Part shown: one piece after another, positions 1 through 10,201 of the stretch | How positions within the stretch are numbered: position 1 is the stretch's first letter | Layout of the letters: every line of letters starts with the position of its first letter | NCBI RefSeq assembly: GCF_003987225.1 | Contig: NZ_PIPX01000001.1 | Location: forward strand, 1,488,001 to 1,552,000 | DNA length: 64,000 nucleotides | Source: Pseudidiomarina homiensis | Lineage (GTDB): Bacteria; Pseudomonadota; Gammaproteobacteria; Enterobacterales; Alteromonadaceae | Direction of reading: 5' to 3' | Program-made: the position numbers and the translations under genes | The notes under the pieces: model-generated | Database searches by the model: none | What the model was told of the DNA's origin: nothing | What the model saw: the letters and a program-made list of their open reading frames with translations, nothing else

Positions 1-1
1 T

Positions 2-961
2 TTGACGCTGGATGACGTGCAAGCTGGTTATGGTGACACGGTTATTTTGCGCTCGATTAAATTCAATTTGGTACCGGGTAGCCGTATCGGCTTACTGGGC
101 CGTAATGGCGCGGGTAAATCCACCTTAGTCAAACTGCTCGCCGGTGAACTCCAACCGCAACAAGGCACCTTGCAACTGAATAGCGGTATTAAATTAGGCT
201 ATTTTGCGCAGCATCAGTTGGAGTTGCTCGATAGCCAAGCAACGCCGCTACAACACATTCAACGTCTTGATGCGCACGCAACTGAACAACAACTACGTGA
301 TTTTTTAGGGAGCTTCGGGTTTTCAGGTGATCAAGCGACGCGGCAAGTTGCGCCTATGTCAGGCGGCGAAAAAGCGCGACTGGTACTCGCTATTATTGTG
401 TATCAAAAGCCCAATTTACTGCTACTCGATGAGCCCACTAACCACCTCGATAGTGTCATGCGTGAAGCGTTGGTGTATGCGCTACAAGATTTTGCCGGTG
501 CCATGGTTATTGTTTCGCATGATCGGCATTTATTACGCACCACGGTTGACGAATTCTTTTTGGTTGCTAACGCCCAAGTGCAGCCGTTTGACGGCGATCT
601 GGATAGCTACCACGAATGGCTGCAAAACCAACAAAAAGCGCGTAGTGAATCACAAGAAAGTCCATCAAGTCCTAAGGTTGACCGTAAGACCGAAAAGCGT
701 GAAGCTGCCGCCCGCCGCCAGCAGCTTAAACCGTTCAAAGATGCGGTGGCTAACTATGAAAAAGAGGTCCACAAGTGCGAGCAAGCCTTGGCGGACATCA
801 ACGCGCAACTCGCCGACAATAGCCTCTACGAAGCGGAAAATAAGCCACGTTTAACCGAGTTGCTGCAGCAACAAGCATCGTTGCAGCAAACTTTGAGCCA
901 AGCAGAGGAACAATGGATGGAGGCCGAAGAGGCACTCCAAGTTGAAGAGGCCAACAGCTAA
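2..961 (+). CDS. yheS: ABC-F ATPase YheS, C-terminal part (5' end outside window)
   Basis: This is the second half of an ABC-F family ATPase, a soluble ribosome-associated type of ABC protein without membrane segments. The fragment has Walker A (GRNGAGKST, about residue 33), the signature MSGGEKARL (about 119), Walker B followed by DEPTNHLD (about 140) and the switch histidine region SHDRH. A charged coiled-coil tail runs from about residue 215 to the end. It resembles the second ATPase domain and tail of E. coli YheS, a protein of about 637 residues, so roughly half the gene lies upstream of the window. The TTG at base 2 is internal, not a start. Its stop overlaps the yheU start as TAATG, as expected for a co-transcribed pair. 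In the family the role is ribosome-linked; the exact function is not visible here. Confidence 0.93.
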   Translation: MTLDDVQAGYGDTVILRSIKFNLVPGSRIGLLGRNGAGKSTLVKLLAGELQPQQGTLQLNSGIKLGYFAQHQLELLDSQATPLQHIQRLDAHATEQQLRDFLGSFGFSGDQATRQVAPMSGGEKARLVLAIIVYQKPNLLLLDEPTNHLDSVMREALVYALQDFAGAMVIVSHDRHLLRTTVDEFFLVANAQVQPFDGDLDSYHEWLQNQQKARSESQESPSSPKVDRKTEKREAAARRQQLKPFKDAVANYEKEVHKCEQALADINAQLADNSLYEAENKPRLTELLQQQASLQQTLSQAEEQWMEAEEALQVEEANS

Positions 962-1182
962 TGCAAATTCCATGGCAGCAAATTGACCCGGCAACCTTAG
1001 ACGCCATTATCGAGGCCTTTGTGCTACGTGAAGGCACTGATTACGGTGAGGACGAGAAGTCCTTGGCCGAAAAGGTCGAGGATGTACGCGAGCAACTGCG
1101 CAGTGGCGAAGCGATTTTAGTCTGGTCGGAATTACATGAAACCGTGAATATCATGCCTCAGACGGATTTCGATGCCGAATAA
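961..1182 (+). CDS. yheU: YheU family small protein (UPF0270)
   Basis: A 73-residue acidic soluble protein beginning [20 protein letters not shown], which is the typical N-terminus of the YheU/UPF0270 family; its length is also normal. The family has no settled biochemical function. The start codon shares one base with the yheS stop (TAATG), so translation is probably coupled. Adjacency to yheS is conserved in enteric bacteria, which supports the call. The last 32 bases overlap the 3' end of cysQ on the other strand. Confidence 0.9.
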   Translation: MQIPWQQIDPATLDAIIEAFVLREGTDYGEDEKSLAEKVEDVREQLRSGEAILVWSELHETVNIMPQTDFDAE

Positions 1183-1990
1183 AAACATCCTGCCAAGGCA
1201 CACGAGGGTCGCCTAGGATCAAGAAGTTCGGGTTGCCTAACTGGGATTCTTCATTATAGGTGAGCGGGGTAAACGACTCGCTAACAATACTTCCGCCGGC
1301 TTCGCCAACAATAACGTCGGCGGCTGCCGTGTCCCATTCACCCGTAGGTCCAACACGTAAGAAACAATCTGCTTGCCCTTCAGCGATCAAACACGCCTTT
1401 AATGAGCAACTACCTGCTGGCAAGGTACTCAAATTGCGGTCAGGATTCATGCGTTGCATGACCCGCTCACGTGGTTGTCGGCGACTAATGGCTAAAATTA
1501 CTGGGTCACTGTCAGGTTGTTGCAACTGTCGCACGCGCAGACGCTGCTCACCATTAATGTCACGGCGAAACGCCCCTGCTCCGCGCTGGGCCAGATAAAG
1601 CTTATCGCCGGCAGGCCAATAGATGACACCTAAGTGCGGTTGGTGTTGCTCAACTAATGCGATGACGACGGTAAAATCGCCACTGCGCGCGATAAACTCT
1701 TGGGTTCCGTCGATCGGATCAATCAGCCAATAACGTGACCATTGCTGGCGTTCTGCAAGCGATAAGTGCGCACCTTCTTCGGAAAGAATGGGGATGTCGG
1801 GTGACAACTCGGCCAGCTGTTCAGTGATGAAACGGTGCGCTGCGTAGTCCGCACTAGTAACTGGCGATTCGTCCGCTTTTTCGTACGTGGCATAAGCCTG
1901 CTCTTCGTAGAGCTCCATGATTAAGTCGCCCGCACGCTGTGCGATTAAGGCCGCGCCTTCAAGTAATTTAGCGTCGTCGTTCGCGCTCAC
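1151..1990 (-). CDS. cysQ: 3'(2'),5'-bisphosphate nucleotidase CysQ
   Basis: A 279-residue member of the inositol monophosphatase-like metal-dependent phosphatases. CysQ removes the 3' phosphate from PAP and PAPS, recycling by-products of sulfate assimilation and acyl-carrier-protein synthesis. The metal-binding signature DPIDGTQEF is present (about residues 91-99), with an upstream SEEG carrying a metal-binding glutamate and a downstream [10 protein letters not shown] motif. The start is GTG and overlaps the nudE stop as GTGA, indicating translational coupling with nudE. The C-terminal end overlaps yheU convergently. A general inositol phosphatase is the alternative, but the [10 protein letters not shown] segment and length favour CysQ. 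Confidence 0.9.
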   Translation of the reverse strand: MSANDDAKLLEGAALIAQRAGDLIMELYEEQAYATYEKADESPVTSADYAAHRFITEQLAELSPDIPILSEEGAHLSLAERQQWSRYWLIDPIDGTQEFIARSGDFTVVIALVEQHQPHLGVIYWPAGDKLYLAQRGAGAFRRDINGEQRLRVRQLQQPDSDPVILAISRRQPRERVMQRMNPDRNLSTLPAGSCSLKACLIAEGQADCFLRVGPTGEWDTAAADVIVGEAGGSIVSESFTPLTYNEESQLGNPNFLILGDPRVPWQDVFIRHRNPSEA

Positions 1991-2535
1991 TTTTGCAGTT
2001 TCCTCAAGGTCATTAATAATGCAGCAATACTGCGTGCCTCAGTAAAATCCTCTTGGGCTAATAAGGCTTCTGCTTTATGCAATTGCCAAGGTACTTGCTC
2101 GAGCGGCTCAGGTTCATCACCCTCGAGTTTCTCTGGGTACAGATCACGGGCAATAAAGATATGCATAGTAGCGGAAAAAAATTGCGGCGCCATGGTCACG
2201 CTTTTCAAAGGAATTAATTCCCGTGCGCCGTATCCTATTTCTTCTTTAAGCTCACGTAGAGCAGCTTCTTCTGGGGTTTCGCCTGGATCGATCAGCCCCT
2301 TGGGGAAGCCGAGCTGATAATTATGAAGTCCCGCCGCGTATTCGCGCACCAACATGATTTGCTCGTCGTCAATAAAGGGCACGATCATCACCGCTCCACG
2401 ACCACTGCTTTGCATGCGTTCAAATTGCCGCTCGACACCATTACTAAACTTCAAATCGACAGCTTCGATGCGCAACAAGCGACTACGAGCTACAATTTGA
2501 CGTTGAAGGATTTCCGGAACTTGTTTTCGGGCCAT
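1987..2535 (-). CDS. nudE: ADP compounds hydrolase NudE (Nudix)
   Basis: A 182-residue Nudix hydrolase. Members of this subfamily cleave ADP-ribose, NADH and related ADP-linked compounds into AMP plus a phosphorylated remainder, using divalent metal. The Nudix box begins at GLIDPGETPEEAALRE and continues to EEIGYG (about residues 97-120), with every conserved Gly, Glu and Arg present. The N-terminus (MARKQVPEILQ) and downstream residues resemble NudE. It is first in a two-gene unit with cysQ, with which it overlaps by three bases. It is divergent from sthA across about 124 bases. Confidence 0.9.
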   Translation of the reverse strand: MARKQVPEILQRQIVARSRLLRIEAVDLKFSNGVERQFERMQSSGRGAVMIVPFIDDEQIMLVREYAAGLHNYQLGFPKGLIDPGETPEEAALRELKEEIGYGARELIPLKSVTMAPQFFSATMHIFIARDLYPEKLEGDEPEPLEQVPWQLHKAEALLAQEDFTEARSIAALLMTLRKLQK

Positions 2536-2659
2536 GCTTTACCGCCAACGAAATGTTTTCTGCGAATAGCCGGAATAAGCCTGCATTACTAGCTCTGCAC
2601 CGACCGTTTCGGTTACTATAGCGACTCGTTATAAGCGGTACAACCAACAGGAGCTTTTC

Positions 2660-4066
2660 ATGAGCGAAGTTACGACACAATTTGACGCAGTAGTCATCGG
2701 CAGCGGCCCTGGCGGCGAAGGTGCAGCAATGCAATTGGTCAAAAAAGGTCGCAGTGTTGCCATGATCGAAAAGCATAACTCCCTTGGCGGTGGTTGTACC
2801 CATTGGGGCACGATTCCATCAAAAGCCCTGCGTCACTCCGTCAGTCGCTTGATCGAGTACAACACTAACCCGCTATTTATGGGCGCTTGCGCTCCGCACA
2901 GTATGTCATTTGCCGACATATTGAAGCATGCGCAGGGCGTCATTCAGCAGCAAGTACAAATGCGCAGCGGGTTTTACCAACGCAATGGGGTAACGGTGCT
3001 GCATGGTACCGCAAGCTTTGAAGACCCTCACACCATCAAAATCACCCAAGGCGATGGCACCATCGAATACATTGGCACCAAGCAAATCGTCATTGCCACC
3101 GGTTCGCGTCCGTATCATCCGCCTGACGTCGACTTCACGCACGAGCGTGTTTATGACTCGGACACTGTCCTCTCATTAAAGCACGAGCCGAAAAGCATCA
3201 TTATTTATGGTGCCGGTGTCATTGGTAGTGAATATGCGAGTATTTTCCGTGGGTTGGGCGTTAAAGTGGATTTGATCAACACGCGCGATCGCTTGCTTTC
3301 GTTTCTTGATGCCGAGATATCTGACGCGCTGAGCTACCACCTGCGTAACAACGGTGTGGTCATTCGACACAACGAAGAATACGAACGCATTGAAGGCCAC
3401 GACGAAGGTGTAACGCTCTTTACCAAATCGGGTAAACGTCTCGATGCCGACTGCTTGCTATACGCCAATGGTCGGTCGGGTAATATCGAAGATCTGAATG
3501 TTGAAGCGTTAGGCTTAAAACCAAATTCGCGCGGTCAACTTGAGGTATCGAATCAGTATCAAACCGAAGTCGAAAATGTTTTCGCTGTGGGCGATATCAT
3601 CGGCTATCCATCGTTAGCATCGGCCGCCTATGACCAAGGTCGTATCTGTGCGACCGCAATGCTCGAGGGCGAGTGCGAACAACGCTTGATTAGTGACATT
3701 CCTACCGGGATCTACACCATTCCAGAGATTAGCTCGGTGGGCAAAACTGAAGAAGAGCTGACCCAGCAAAAGGTTCCTTACGAAGTGGGTCGTGCGCAGT
3801 TCAAACATTTAGCACGTGCGCAAATTTCCAATATGGCGGTTGGCAGTTTGAAGATTTTATTCCACCGCGAAACCAAAGAGGTTCTCGGTATTCACTGTTT
3901 TGGTGAGCGCGCTGCCGAAATCATTCACATTGGTCAGGCCATCATGGAACAGAAAAACGGTGGCAATACCCTTGAGTATTTCGTTAACACCACGTTCAAC
4001 TACCCGACCATGGCCGAAGCATATCGCGTCGCGGCGCTCAACGGTTTGAACCGAATTCGCGCTTAA
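2660..4066 (+). CDS. sthA: Soluble pyridine nucleotide transhydrogenase SthA
   Basis: A 468-residue flavoprotein that moves hydride between NADPH and NAD+, helping to balance the two cofactor pools in the cytoplasm. The FAD-binding [10 protein letters not shown] lies near residue 14 and a second dinucleotide fold [11 protein letters not shown] near 180. The segment [17 protein letters not shown] corresponds to the redox-disulfide region of lipoamide dehydrogenases. Only one cysteine remains there, which is the hallmark separating SthA from the disulfide reductases. The length matches E. coli SthA (466). The ATG is preceded by CAGGAGC at good spacing. The gene ends 8 bases from the convergent envZ end. 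Confidence 0.95.
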   Translation: MSEVTTQFDAVVIGSGPGGEGAAMQLVKKGRSVAMIEKHNSLGGGCTHWGTIPSKALRHSVSRLIEYNTNPLFMGACAPHSMSFADILKHAQGVIQQQVQMRSGFYQRNGVTVLHGTASFEDPHTIKITQGDGTIEYIGTKQIVIATGSRPYHPPDVDFTHERVYDSDTVLSLKHEPKSIIIYGAGVIGSEYASIFRGLGVKVDLINTRDRLLSFLDAEISDALSYHLRNNGVVIRHNEEYERIEGHDEGVTLFTKSGKRLDADCLLYANGRSGNIEDLNVEALGLKPNSRGQLEVSNQYQTEVENVFAVGDIIGYPSLASAAYDQGRICATAMLEGECEQRLISDIPTGIYTIPEISSVGKTEEELTQQKVPYEVGRAQFKHLARAQISNMAVGSLKILFHRETKEVLGIHCFGERAAEIIHIGQAIMEQKNGGNTLEYFVNTTFNYPTMAEAYRVAALNGLNRIRA

Positions 4067-4074
4067 CGTTGCTA

Positions 4075-5409
4075 TTAGCAGGGCTCAGCTTTAACGCTTG
4101 GCAGCTCAATTCGAACTGCCAAGCCGCCAAGCTTCGTACTACGACCAAATGTTATCCGTCCGCCGTGGCGTTCAACAATCCGCTTCACGATCGCCAGACC
4201 TAGGCCAGAGCCTTTGGTTGCCCTCGCTTTGTCGCCTTGTGTGAAGGGCTGCAATACGTGCTCAATTTGCGCAGCGGGGATACCTTCACCGTCATCACTC
4301 ACGGTTACCCAAACGCGCTCGCGTTCGGTGTTATAACCGGTTTCAATGAGTACTCTGCCGCTACCGTAGCGTTCAGCGTTCTCCAACAAATTGAGTAAGA
4401 CCCGCTTGATCGATATCGCTCGGACCGGGATTTCAGGCATGTCCCCGTAGTTCACAACGATGTCAGCTTGCCAATTTTCCGGCACATGGCCCACAACATC
4501 TTCAACCAAGTAGTTAAGATTCTCACAATCAGTGTCAGCTTGCGTATCAATGCGCACGTAATCAATAAACTGATCAATGATGGCATTCATATCGTCAATA
4601 TCACTAATAATTCCCTCGGCGAGAAAGTCTTCACTCGGTGGCATCATTTCTGTCGCTAAACGTATACGCGTGAGCGGCGTTCTCAAGTCGTGTGATACGC
4701 CAGCCATTAATAAGGCGCGATCTTGCTCGAGTTGCTTCACCCCTTGGGTCATTTGATTAAATGCTCGGGTTACCGCAATGACCTCAGTAGAACCACGTTC
4801 CACCAGCTCATCAGGGTATTCGCCGCGCCCGACTTGGGCCGCAGCCGCCTCTAACGACTTCAACGGTTTGTTCTGCCAATTAGTAAACCACATACCACCG
4901 AGCACGCTCAAACCACCAATCAGGATAAGGTAAAAGAGCAAGGGCGAGAAACGTGCTTCATCAAAGGTATCAAGACGGATGCGCAGCCAGTACCCTTCTA
5001 ACGAAGCGGTACGAATCCAAACGTAGTAAATTTCGCCTTGGGCGATGCGCACTTCGGTATCAGCAGCGAGGTACTGACTCATTTGGTCCGAGAGAAAATT
5101 ATAGGTGGAGGCATTGCTCAAGTCATTTGCGAGTGCTTCTCGCTCGGTGAAACCGTCAATTCCAACCGCATCAGTGTAGCGCTTGGCGAGAATGCGTTTT
5201 TCGGCGGTCGACATGTCGCGCTCGCTGAGCCAGCGGTCAAGAACAATAATTCCCTGTACCTGTTTCGCAACCACGGAACTGATTTGTTGCAGACTCGGCT
5301 TCACCACATACAAACCAACCATGACATAGGATACGACTTGGTTGATCAGTAACAAAAACGCGATCAGCGCGACGGTGCGAGCAAACGCTGAACGCGGAAA
5401 AAGCTTCAT
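4075..5409 (-). CDS. envZ: Osmosensing histidine kinase EnvZ
   Basis: A 444-residue inner-membrane sensor kinase that phosphorylates OmpR and controls porin genes in response to osmolarity in relatives. The order is: TM1 at about 14-36, a periplasmic segment to about 155, TM2 at about 156-176, HAMP, then the H box [12 protein letters not shown] (about 240). It ends with an ATPase domain containing [12 protein letters not shown] (N box), DDGEGIP (G1) and GSGLGLAIV (G2). It lies 3 bases downstream of ompR on the same strand, the standard ompR-envZ arrangement. The H-box sequence is nearly the same as in enteric EnvZ. Confidence 0.93.
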   Translation of the reverse strand: MKLFPRSAFARTVALIAFLLLINQVVSYVMVGLYVVKPSLQQISSVVAKQVQGIIVLDRWLSERDMSTAEKRILAKRYTDAVGIDGFTEREALANDLSNASTYNFLSDQMSQYLAADTEVRIAQGEIYYVWIRTASLEGYWLRIRLDTFDEARFSPLLFYLILIGGLSVLGGMWFTNWQNKPLKSLEAAAAQVGRGEYPDELVERGSTEVIAVTRAFNQMTQGVKQLEQDRALLMAGVSHDLRTPLTRIRLATEMMPPSEDFLAEGIISDIDDMNAIIDQFIDYVRIDTQADTDCENLNYLVEDVVGHVPENWQADIVVNYGDMPEIPVRAISIKRVLLNLLENAERYGSGRVLIETGYNTERERVWVTVSDDGEGIPAAQIEHVLQPFTQGDKARATKGSGLGLAIVKRIVERHGGRITFGRSTKLGGLAVRIELPSVKAEPC

Positions 5410-5412
5410 GGT

Positions 5413-6138
5413 TTAGACTTTTTTACTGCCATCGGGCACAAAAACATAGCCGAGGCCCCAGACCGTTTGAATATAACGCGGGCTAGCCGGGTCTACTTCT
5501 AGCATGCGCCGCAGGCGCGACACCTGGACATCAATACTCCGCTCTAGGGCGCTGTAGTCGCGGCCGCGGGCTTGATTCATCAATTTGTCTCGCGACATCG
5601 GCTGGCGTGGGTGGGTTACCAAGGCCTTCAACACCGCAAATTCACCGCTGGTTAGCGGCATGGGCTCATCACCTTTGAACATTTCACGGGTGCCAAGATT
5701 TAAGCGAAATTCGCCAAACGCAATTTCTTCATCATCCGCACTCGGCGCTCCAGGAATTTCTTTGCCGCGTCGGCGCAAAACAGCCCGTACACGCGCAAGC
5801 AATTCGCGTGGATTAAACGGTTTGGCAAGGTAGTCATCGGCGCCTAATTCCAAGCCAATAATGCGATCAACCTCATCACCTTTCGCGGTGAGCATCACAA
5901 TGGGAATATCGTTGTTGGCATGGCGTAAACGTTTACAAATCGACAAGCCATCTTCGCCTGGCAACATCAAATCTAACACCATGAGGTGAAAGTTTTCGCG
6001 TTCTAACAGCCTATCCATCTGTTCGCTTTGCGCAGCCGAACGCACATAAAAACCCTGCTCGGTCAAATAACGTTCTAGCAAACCACGTAGTCGGGCATCA
6101 TCATCGACCACTAAAATTTTAAAGGTTTCTTGTGACAT
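5413..6138 (-). CDS. ompR: Response regulator OmpR
   Basis: OmpR-family response regulator, 241 residues from the preferred start. The receiver domain (about 1-120) has the acidic DDD cluster, the phospho-acceptor in VLDLMLPGEDG and the conserved K in AKPFNPREL. The winged-helix DNA-binding domain follows (about 140-238) with the SIDVQVSRLRRMLE recognition region. An in-frame ATG three codons upstream (ending at 6147) lies only 1 base after the GGAG ribosome-binding site. The ATG at 6138 lies 10 bases after it and gives MSQETFKILVVDDD, which matches the E. coli N-terminus better, so I chose 6138. It is co-transcribed with envZ and driven by the promoter at 6173-6201. Confidence 0.93.
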   Translation of the reverse strand: MSQETFKILVVDDDARLRGLLERYLTEQGFYVRSAAQSEQMDRLLERENFHLMVLDLMLPGEDGLSICKRLRHANNDIPIVMLTAKGDEVDRIIGLELGADDYLAKPFNPRELLARVRAVLRRRGKEIPGAPSADDEEIAFGEFRLNLGTREMFKGDEPMPLTSGEFAVLKALVTHPRQPMSRDKLMNQARGRDYSALERSIDVQVSRLRRMLEVDPASPRYIQTVWGLGYVFVPDGSKKV

Positions 6139-6172
6139 GCGAGCCATGCTCCAAAGTTATCTTATTGTTGTC

Positions 6173-6201
6173 ACTATAAAAGATGGTGTGCTTTTTGCCA
6201 A
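6173..6201 (-). promoter_or_regulatory. Predicted sigma70 promoter of ompR-envZ
   Basis: On the minus strand, TTGGCA (6201-6196) and TATAGT (6178-6173) are separated by exactly 17 bases, each one mismatch from consensus. Transcription would start near 6166, giving a leader of about 28 bases that contains the GGAG site used by ompR. No other promoter of this quality is seen in the 6139-6332 gap. Confidence 0.65.
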
Positions 6202-6233
6202 CGCAAAGCCGCGTGAGCGCTTCGCGTTTTTGT
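6200..6233 (+). terminator. Inverted repeat followed by T-run, upstream of ompR
   Basis: AACGCAAAGC (6200-6209) and GCTTCGCGTT (6219-6228) can pair over 10 positions with one G-T wobble, with a 9-base loop. The plus strand then has a run of five Ts (6227-6231), the form of an intrinsic terminator reading rightwards. No annotated gene reads into it in that direction. Its left arm touches the -35 element of the ompR promoter. It could also be a weak end signal for aidB transcripts on the other strand, where the T-run is lacking. Confidence 0.4.
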
Positions 6234-6332
6234 ATCGAAATATGTTAGTTAGCTACGCTTCCATATAAGTATTTTTCTTTTGGTGTTGCTCTCCAGCATT
6301 TGGTAAATCGTCATCATCAGTCCTTATTTTTC

Positions 6333-8003
6333 TTATTTTTGCGGCCACGCTCGGCGCACAATCGCCTGCGCCGCTGATGGACTTGTCAGCCTACCATAGC
6401 CCAGATGCGTTACGTCGCCCAAACGACTCTGACAAAACGCATCGGCAACTTCATGCGGGGCATGTTGTTGCAATAATGCGGCCTGCATCGTACGGGCTAT
6501 CAACTCAACCCACTGTCGGGCATAAAAAGGTTGCTCTTTTGCCTGTTGTAATAGCTGAGGCAATCTTGCAATCGCTGCGTCGAGCGCTTTGTTCACACCT
6601 TTAACGCGCATTAGCTCGGTTTGCAACGCAGCAAATGACTCGGGCTGCTTTTGCACCGCCCGCAAGGCATCCAAGCATTGCACATTACCGCTACCCTCCC
6701 AAATCGCATTGATCGGAGCTTCACGATATAAACGTGGCATGATGCAGTTTTCCATAACACCACTCCCACCTATAACTTCCATCGCTTCGTACGCATGCTC
6801 TGCTGTGCGCTTACAGATCCAGTATTTGCCGGCTGGCACCACAATCCTCGCAAGCGCTTGTTCATGAGGATCATCACGTTGATCCATCGCCTGTGCCATG
6901 CGCATCGTCAACGTCAGCGCCGCTTCGCTTTCCAAAGCTAAGTCGGCAAGCACATTTTGCATCAGCGGCTGATCGATCAAATGAGCGCCAAAAGCAGACC
7001 GATGTTGGCAATGATGTATTGCTTGCGCTGTTGCTTGCCGCATACCGGCTGATGAGCCAATCATGCAGTCATAACGTGTCATTGCGACCATCTCGATGAT
7101 AGTGCGAACACCTCTGCCCTCCTCACCAATCATCCAAGCCATGGCGCCACGCAGTTCGGCTTCACTCGAGGCGTTTGCGACATTTCCCATTTTGTCTTTA
7201 AGTCGCTGAATTTGTAATGGGTTTTTGGTTCCATCAGGGCGCCATCTGGGCAACAAAAAGCAACTCAAGCCCTGTTCAGACTGCGCCAGAACCAAGAAAG
7301 CATCGCACATAGGGGCAGACACAAACCATTTGTGTCCGACTAATTCATACATTTGTCCTGGGCCCTTTGCGCCGATTGGGTAGGCATGCGTCGTATTTGC
7401 ACGTACGTCAGAACCACCCTGCTTTTCTGTCATCGCCATACCGATGGTCACCGCTGCTTTTTCGGTGTGCGCCACATTTCTTGGGTCATAACTATACTGC
7501 AACATTTTCGGCAACCACTCAGCGGCGATATCTGGTTGGTGCTGCAACGCCGGCGCCGCCGCAAAGGTCATGGTGATCGGACAACCATGCGCAGCTTCAA
7601 CTTGCGTGTGCAGGTAGTATTTCGCCGCCCGTGCGACATGTGCCCCCTGCTGAGGCTTCGCCCAAGGCGACGCATGTAAGCCATGCTCAGTAGCGATGGT
7701 CATTAAGCGATGATAGGCATCATGGTATTCAACAAGATCGATACGGTGGCCAAAACGATCATGCGACTGGAATTGTGGTTTATGTGCATTGGCCAAAAAG
7801 CCGAGTTGGATGGTTTGTGCATTGCCAGCGAGCGCACCGACAGCTGCGATTTCTTTTTGCGCCCAACTGGCTTGACCACGCCCTATAGCTTCTTGTAGCG
7901 CCGTATCCGCGTGTAACACATTATAGTTTTCAAGCGCTGGAGGCTGATTCAACACCTCATGCGTACTTGCCATCAATTGTTCTGCTTTATGCCACTGTGT
8001 CAT
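6333..8003 (-). CDS. aidB: AidB-like acyl-CoA dehydrogenase
   Basis: A 556-residue flavoprotein of the acyl-CoA dehydrogenase superfamily, closest to E. coli AidB (541 residues), part of the adaptive response to alkylating agents. Diagnostic segments are CPITMTFAA, MTEKQGGSDVRANT, GHKWFVSAPM, RLKDKMGNVANASSE and LYREAPINAIWEGSGN, all nearly the same as in AidB. The family binds FAD and DNA; its true substrate is debated. A general isovaleryl-CoA dehydrogenase is less likely because the N-terminal QPPALENYN region and the C-terminal extension are AidB-like. It stands alone on the minus strand, divergent from the response regulator at 8129. I saw no obvious Ada operator upstream. Confidence 0.88.
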   Translation of the reverse strand: MTQWHKAEQLMASTHEVLNQPPALENYNVLHADTALQEAIGRGQASWAQKEIAAVGALAGNAQTIQLGFLANAHKPQFQSHDRFGHRIDLVEYHDAYHRLMTIATEHGLHASPWAKPQQGAHVARAAKYYLHTQVEAAHGCPITMTFAAAPALQHQPDIAAEWLPKMLQYSYDPRNVAHTEKAAVTIGMAMTEKQGGSDVRANTTHAYPIGAKGPGQMYELVGHKWFVSAPMCDAFLVLAQSEQGLSCFLLPRWRPDGTKNPLQIQRLKDKMGNVANASSEAELRGAMAWMIGEEGRGVRTIIEMVAMTRYDCMIGSSAGMRQATAQAIHHCQHRSAFGAHLIDQPLMQNVLADLALESEAALTLTMRMAQAMDQRDDPHEQALARIVVPAGKYWICKRTAEHAYEAMEVIGGSGVMENCIMPRLYREAPINAIWEGSGNVQCLDALRAVQKQPESFAALQTELMRVKGVNKALDAAIARLPQLLQQAKEQPFYARQWVELIARTMQAALLQQHAPHEVADAFCQSRLGDVTHLGYGRLTSPSAAQAIVRRAWPQK

Positions 8004-8063
8004 TGCAACCTCGGTAATAGACGAACAACTGTAAGCTATAAGCTACGTGATTCTTCGCGTCAA

Positions 8064-8080
8064 ATTAAGGTTGGCTTAAG
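8064..8080 (+). promoter_or_regulatory. PmrA-box-like direct repeat upstream of response regulator
   Basis: ATTAAG (8064-8069), a 5-base spacer GTTGG, then CTTAAG (8075-8080). This fits the known PmrA/BasR box pattern (YTTAAK-N5-YTTAAK), with one mismatch at the first base. It lies 48 bases upstream of the start of the response regulator gene at 8129, a position consistent with autoregulation. A second, perfect copy lies at 10703-10719. Binding by this regulator is inferred. Confidence 0.6.
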
Positions 8081-8128
8081 TCTTAAAATGCACCATTCTT
8101 ATCTCAAAGTTTCACTCATGGACAACCT

Positions 8129-8806
8129 ATGCGTTTATTGCTCATTGAAGATGACAGATTAATTGCCGAAGGCATTGTTTCTGGCCTCAAGAAATTGGGC
8201 TACCATGTTGAGCATTGCACCAGTCAGAGCCAGGCGGCAAGTGCACTGAGTACTGATACTTTTCAGTTATTAATTCTCGATCTGGGTCTTCCTGATGGTT
8301 TAGCGATTCCTTTTATCGCAAAGGTAAAGTCCGCTGGCCTTAACGCCCCCATTTTGGTGCTTACTGCTTGGGACGATGTCGATAAAAAAGTGGCAGCGCT
8401 CGACGCAGGGGCCGATGATTATATGGTGAAGCCGTTTGACTTGCGCGAACTCGAAGCTCGCATTCGCGTTCTTGTTCGGCGCCACCAAGGCCGACAATCC
8501 GACGAGCTGCAATGGCGTAATTTAATCATCGACCTTGCCACGCAAGATGTACGTGTTGATGATGAAGCCATTACCTTAACGCGCCGCGAATGGCTGCTGT
8601 TAAAAGAATTCATGCTTAACCCTAAACGCATTTTGTCACGCGAACACCTAGAGTCGGTGTTATACGGCTGGGATTCAGAAGTGGAAAGTAACGCTATTGA
8701 AGTCCACCTTCACCACTTACGCAAAAAGCTTGGCCGCACTCTGCTACGTAACGTAAGAGGCGTGGGGTACATATTGAATCAGGACTACCAAGGTAAAGAG
8801 GCATGA
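8129..8806 (+). CDS. OmpR-family response regulator (QseB/PmrA-like)
   Basis: A 225-residue two-component response regulator. The receiver has the EDD acidic pair near residue 8, the phospho-acceptor in LILDLGLPDG (about residue 51), TAWD with the conserved Thr, and VKPFDLRELEAR. The winged-helix domain ends EVHLHHLRKKLG and NVRGVGYIL, typical of the QseB/PmrA/TctD branch. It overlaps the kinase gene by four bases (ATGA), so the two are translated together. A PmrA-box-like repeat lies in its own upstream region. Sequence alone does not separate QseB from PmrA; the binding-site pattern favours a PmrA-type specificity. Confidence 0.88.
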   Translation: MRLLLIEDDRLIAEGIVSGLKKLGYHVEHCTSQSQAASALSTDTFQLLILDLGLPDGLAIPFIAKVKSAGLNAPILVLTAWDDVDKKVAALDAGADDYMVKPFDLRELEARIRVLVRRHQGRQSDELQWRNLIIDLATQDVRVDDEAITLTRREWLLLKEFMLNPKRILSREHLESVLYGWDSEVESNAIEVHLHHLRKKLGRTLLRNVRGVGYILNQDYQGKEA

Positions 8807-10188
8807 AGTCACTATCGTTGCGCCGTCAACTTCTACTCAGCACAAATTGTGTCGTCATTGCGGTACTCGTGCTCGGCGCCTGGCTTAATTACCGGATAAC
8901 CTTGCATGAACTGGATGAAGTTTTTGATGCTGAACTGGCACAGACCACCCGCGTTTTAAAAAGCCTTATTCATGACCCTGGTTTTCTTGACCGACTCGGC
9001 GAACCCAGAATAATAGAATTGCCTCCACTGCCAAGTACTTATGCGGAAGAAGGCGATGAGCGACAATCCGACGGTCACCCCTATGAACGAAAGCTTGCTT
9101 TTCAGGTCTGGGGAGTTGATGGAAAGTTACTACTCGCCAGCGAAAATGCGCTCGGCGCACCACTATCTAAACCACTTCCAGGCTACCACGAGCTACAGCG
9201 TGGAGATTTTAAGTGGATTGGTTTTAGTTACTTTGACGAGCACACACAAACATGGATTTACACGGCTCAGCGCGAGGACGTCCGCAGTGAGTTATCGACT
9301 TACATCACCACAAATCAACGCTGGATAGTGCTACTAACGTGGTTACCATTGTCACTCGCGATCTTGCTTAGCATTGTCTGGTTCATGCGCCCTGTACGCT
9401 TATTCGCTCAACAATTACAACAACGTGACGCAGGTGATTTTAGTCCTGTTCAAGCGCGGCTACCCAGCGAGCTGAGACCCATACAAGCCAACATTAATTC
9501 ACTTTTAGCTCGTATACATACCTATTTAGAACGCGAGAAGAACTTTATTGCCGATGCCTCTCATGAGCTTCGCACCCCACTCGCCGCACTGCGCTTGCAT
9601 GCAGACCAAATTAATCCTAACGACCCACAGAGCATTGAAGCTGTGCAACATGCCACTGAGCGTTTAACCCATTTGGTCAATCAACTACTGTTGCTCACTA
9701 AGCTTGACGGTACGCAACTCAGTCACGATCAGTTAGCAACGGTTTCACTTGAAGCGGTAGTCCACGAAGCATTAGCGGAGCTCCCTGAACCTTTGAGTGC
9801 GCATTGCGAATGGCGGCTAAATCTCGCGCAAACTCCTGCCGTTCTAGGCCTACCTACTCTGCTCACAGTGATGATTCGTAACTTATTACAGAACGCGGCT
9901 AAATACGCTGCCGACAATGGCGTAGTTGAAGTGACTTCGCGACAGCACGCTAACGGCGTCGAGTTGATCATCCGTGACAATGGCCCGGGCGTGCCTGCTA
10001 ATGATTTGCAACGCTTGGGCGAGCGCTTCTTCCGCCACCCCGAAACCCGACACTTAGAAGGCGCCGGGCTTGGGCTTTCCATTGTCAAACGCATCGCCGA
10101 TCTTCATACTATTACGGTGACTTTCGAAAGCTCCACACAACAGGGATTAAGTGTAAGACTGCTGTTTAGCGTCATCGCACCCAACTGA
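8803..10188 (+). CDS. Sensor histidine kinase (QseC-like)
   Basis: A 461-residue inner-membrane histidine kinase, partner of the regulator at 8129. TM1 lies at about 9-29, a periplasmic domain of about 140 residues follows with a HELDEVFD motif also seen in QseC, and TM2 lies at about 172-192. After a short HAMP-like linker come the H box FIADASHELRTPLAAL (about 250), LLQNAAKYA (N box), IRDNGPGVP (G1) and GAGLGLSIV (G2). The periplasmic ELDE has the ExxE form used by PmrB for metal sensing, but this is only suggestive. The signal sensed is unknown. greB begins 13 bases downstream on the same strand. Confidence 0.88.
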   Translation: MKSLSLRRQLLLSTNCVVIAVLVLGAWLNYRITLHELDEVFDAELAQTTRVLKSLIHDPGFLDRLGEPRIIELPPLPSTYAEEGDERQSDGHPYERKLAFQVWGVDGKLLLASENALGAPLSKPLPGYHELQRGDFKWIGFSYFDEHTQTWIYTAQREDVRSELSTYITTNQRWIVLLTWLPLSLAILLSIVWFMRPVRLFAQQLQQRDAGDFSPVQARLPSELRPIQANINSLLARIHTYLEREKNFIADASHELRTPLAALRLHADQINPNDPQSIEAVQHATERLTHLVNQLLLLTKLDGTQLSHDQLATVSLEAVVHEALAELPEPLSAHCEWRLNLAQTPAVLGLPTLLTVMIRNLLQNAAKYAADNGVVEVTSRQHANGVELIIRDNGPGVPANDLQRLGERFFRHPETRHLEGAGLGLSIVKRIADLHTITVTFESSTQQGLSVRLLFSVIAPN

Positions 10189-10201
10189 GATCGTATTCAT
10201 C

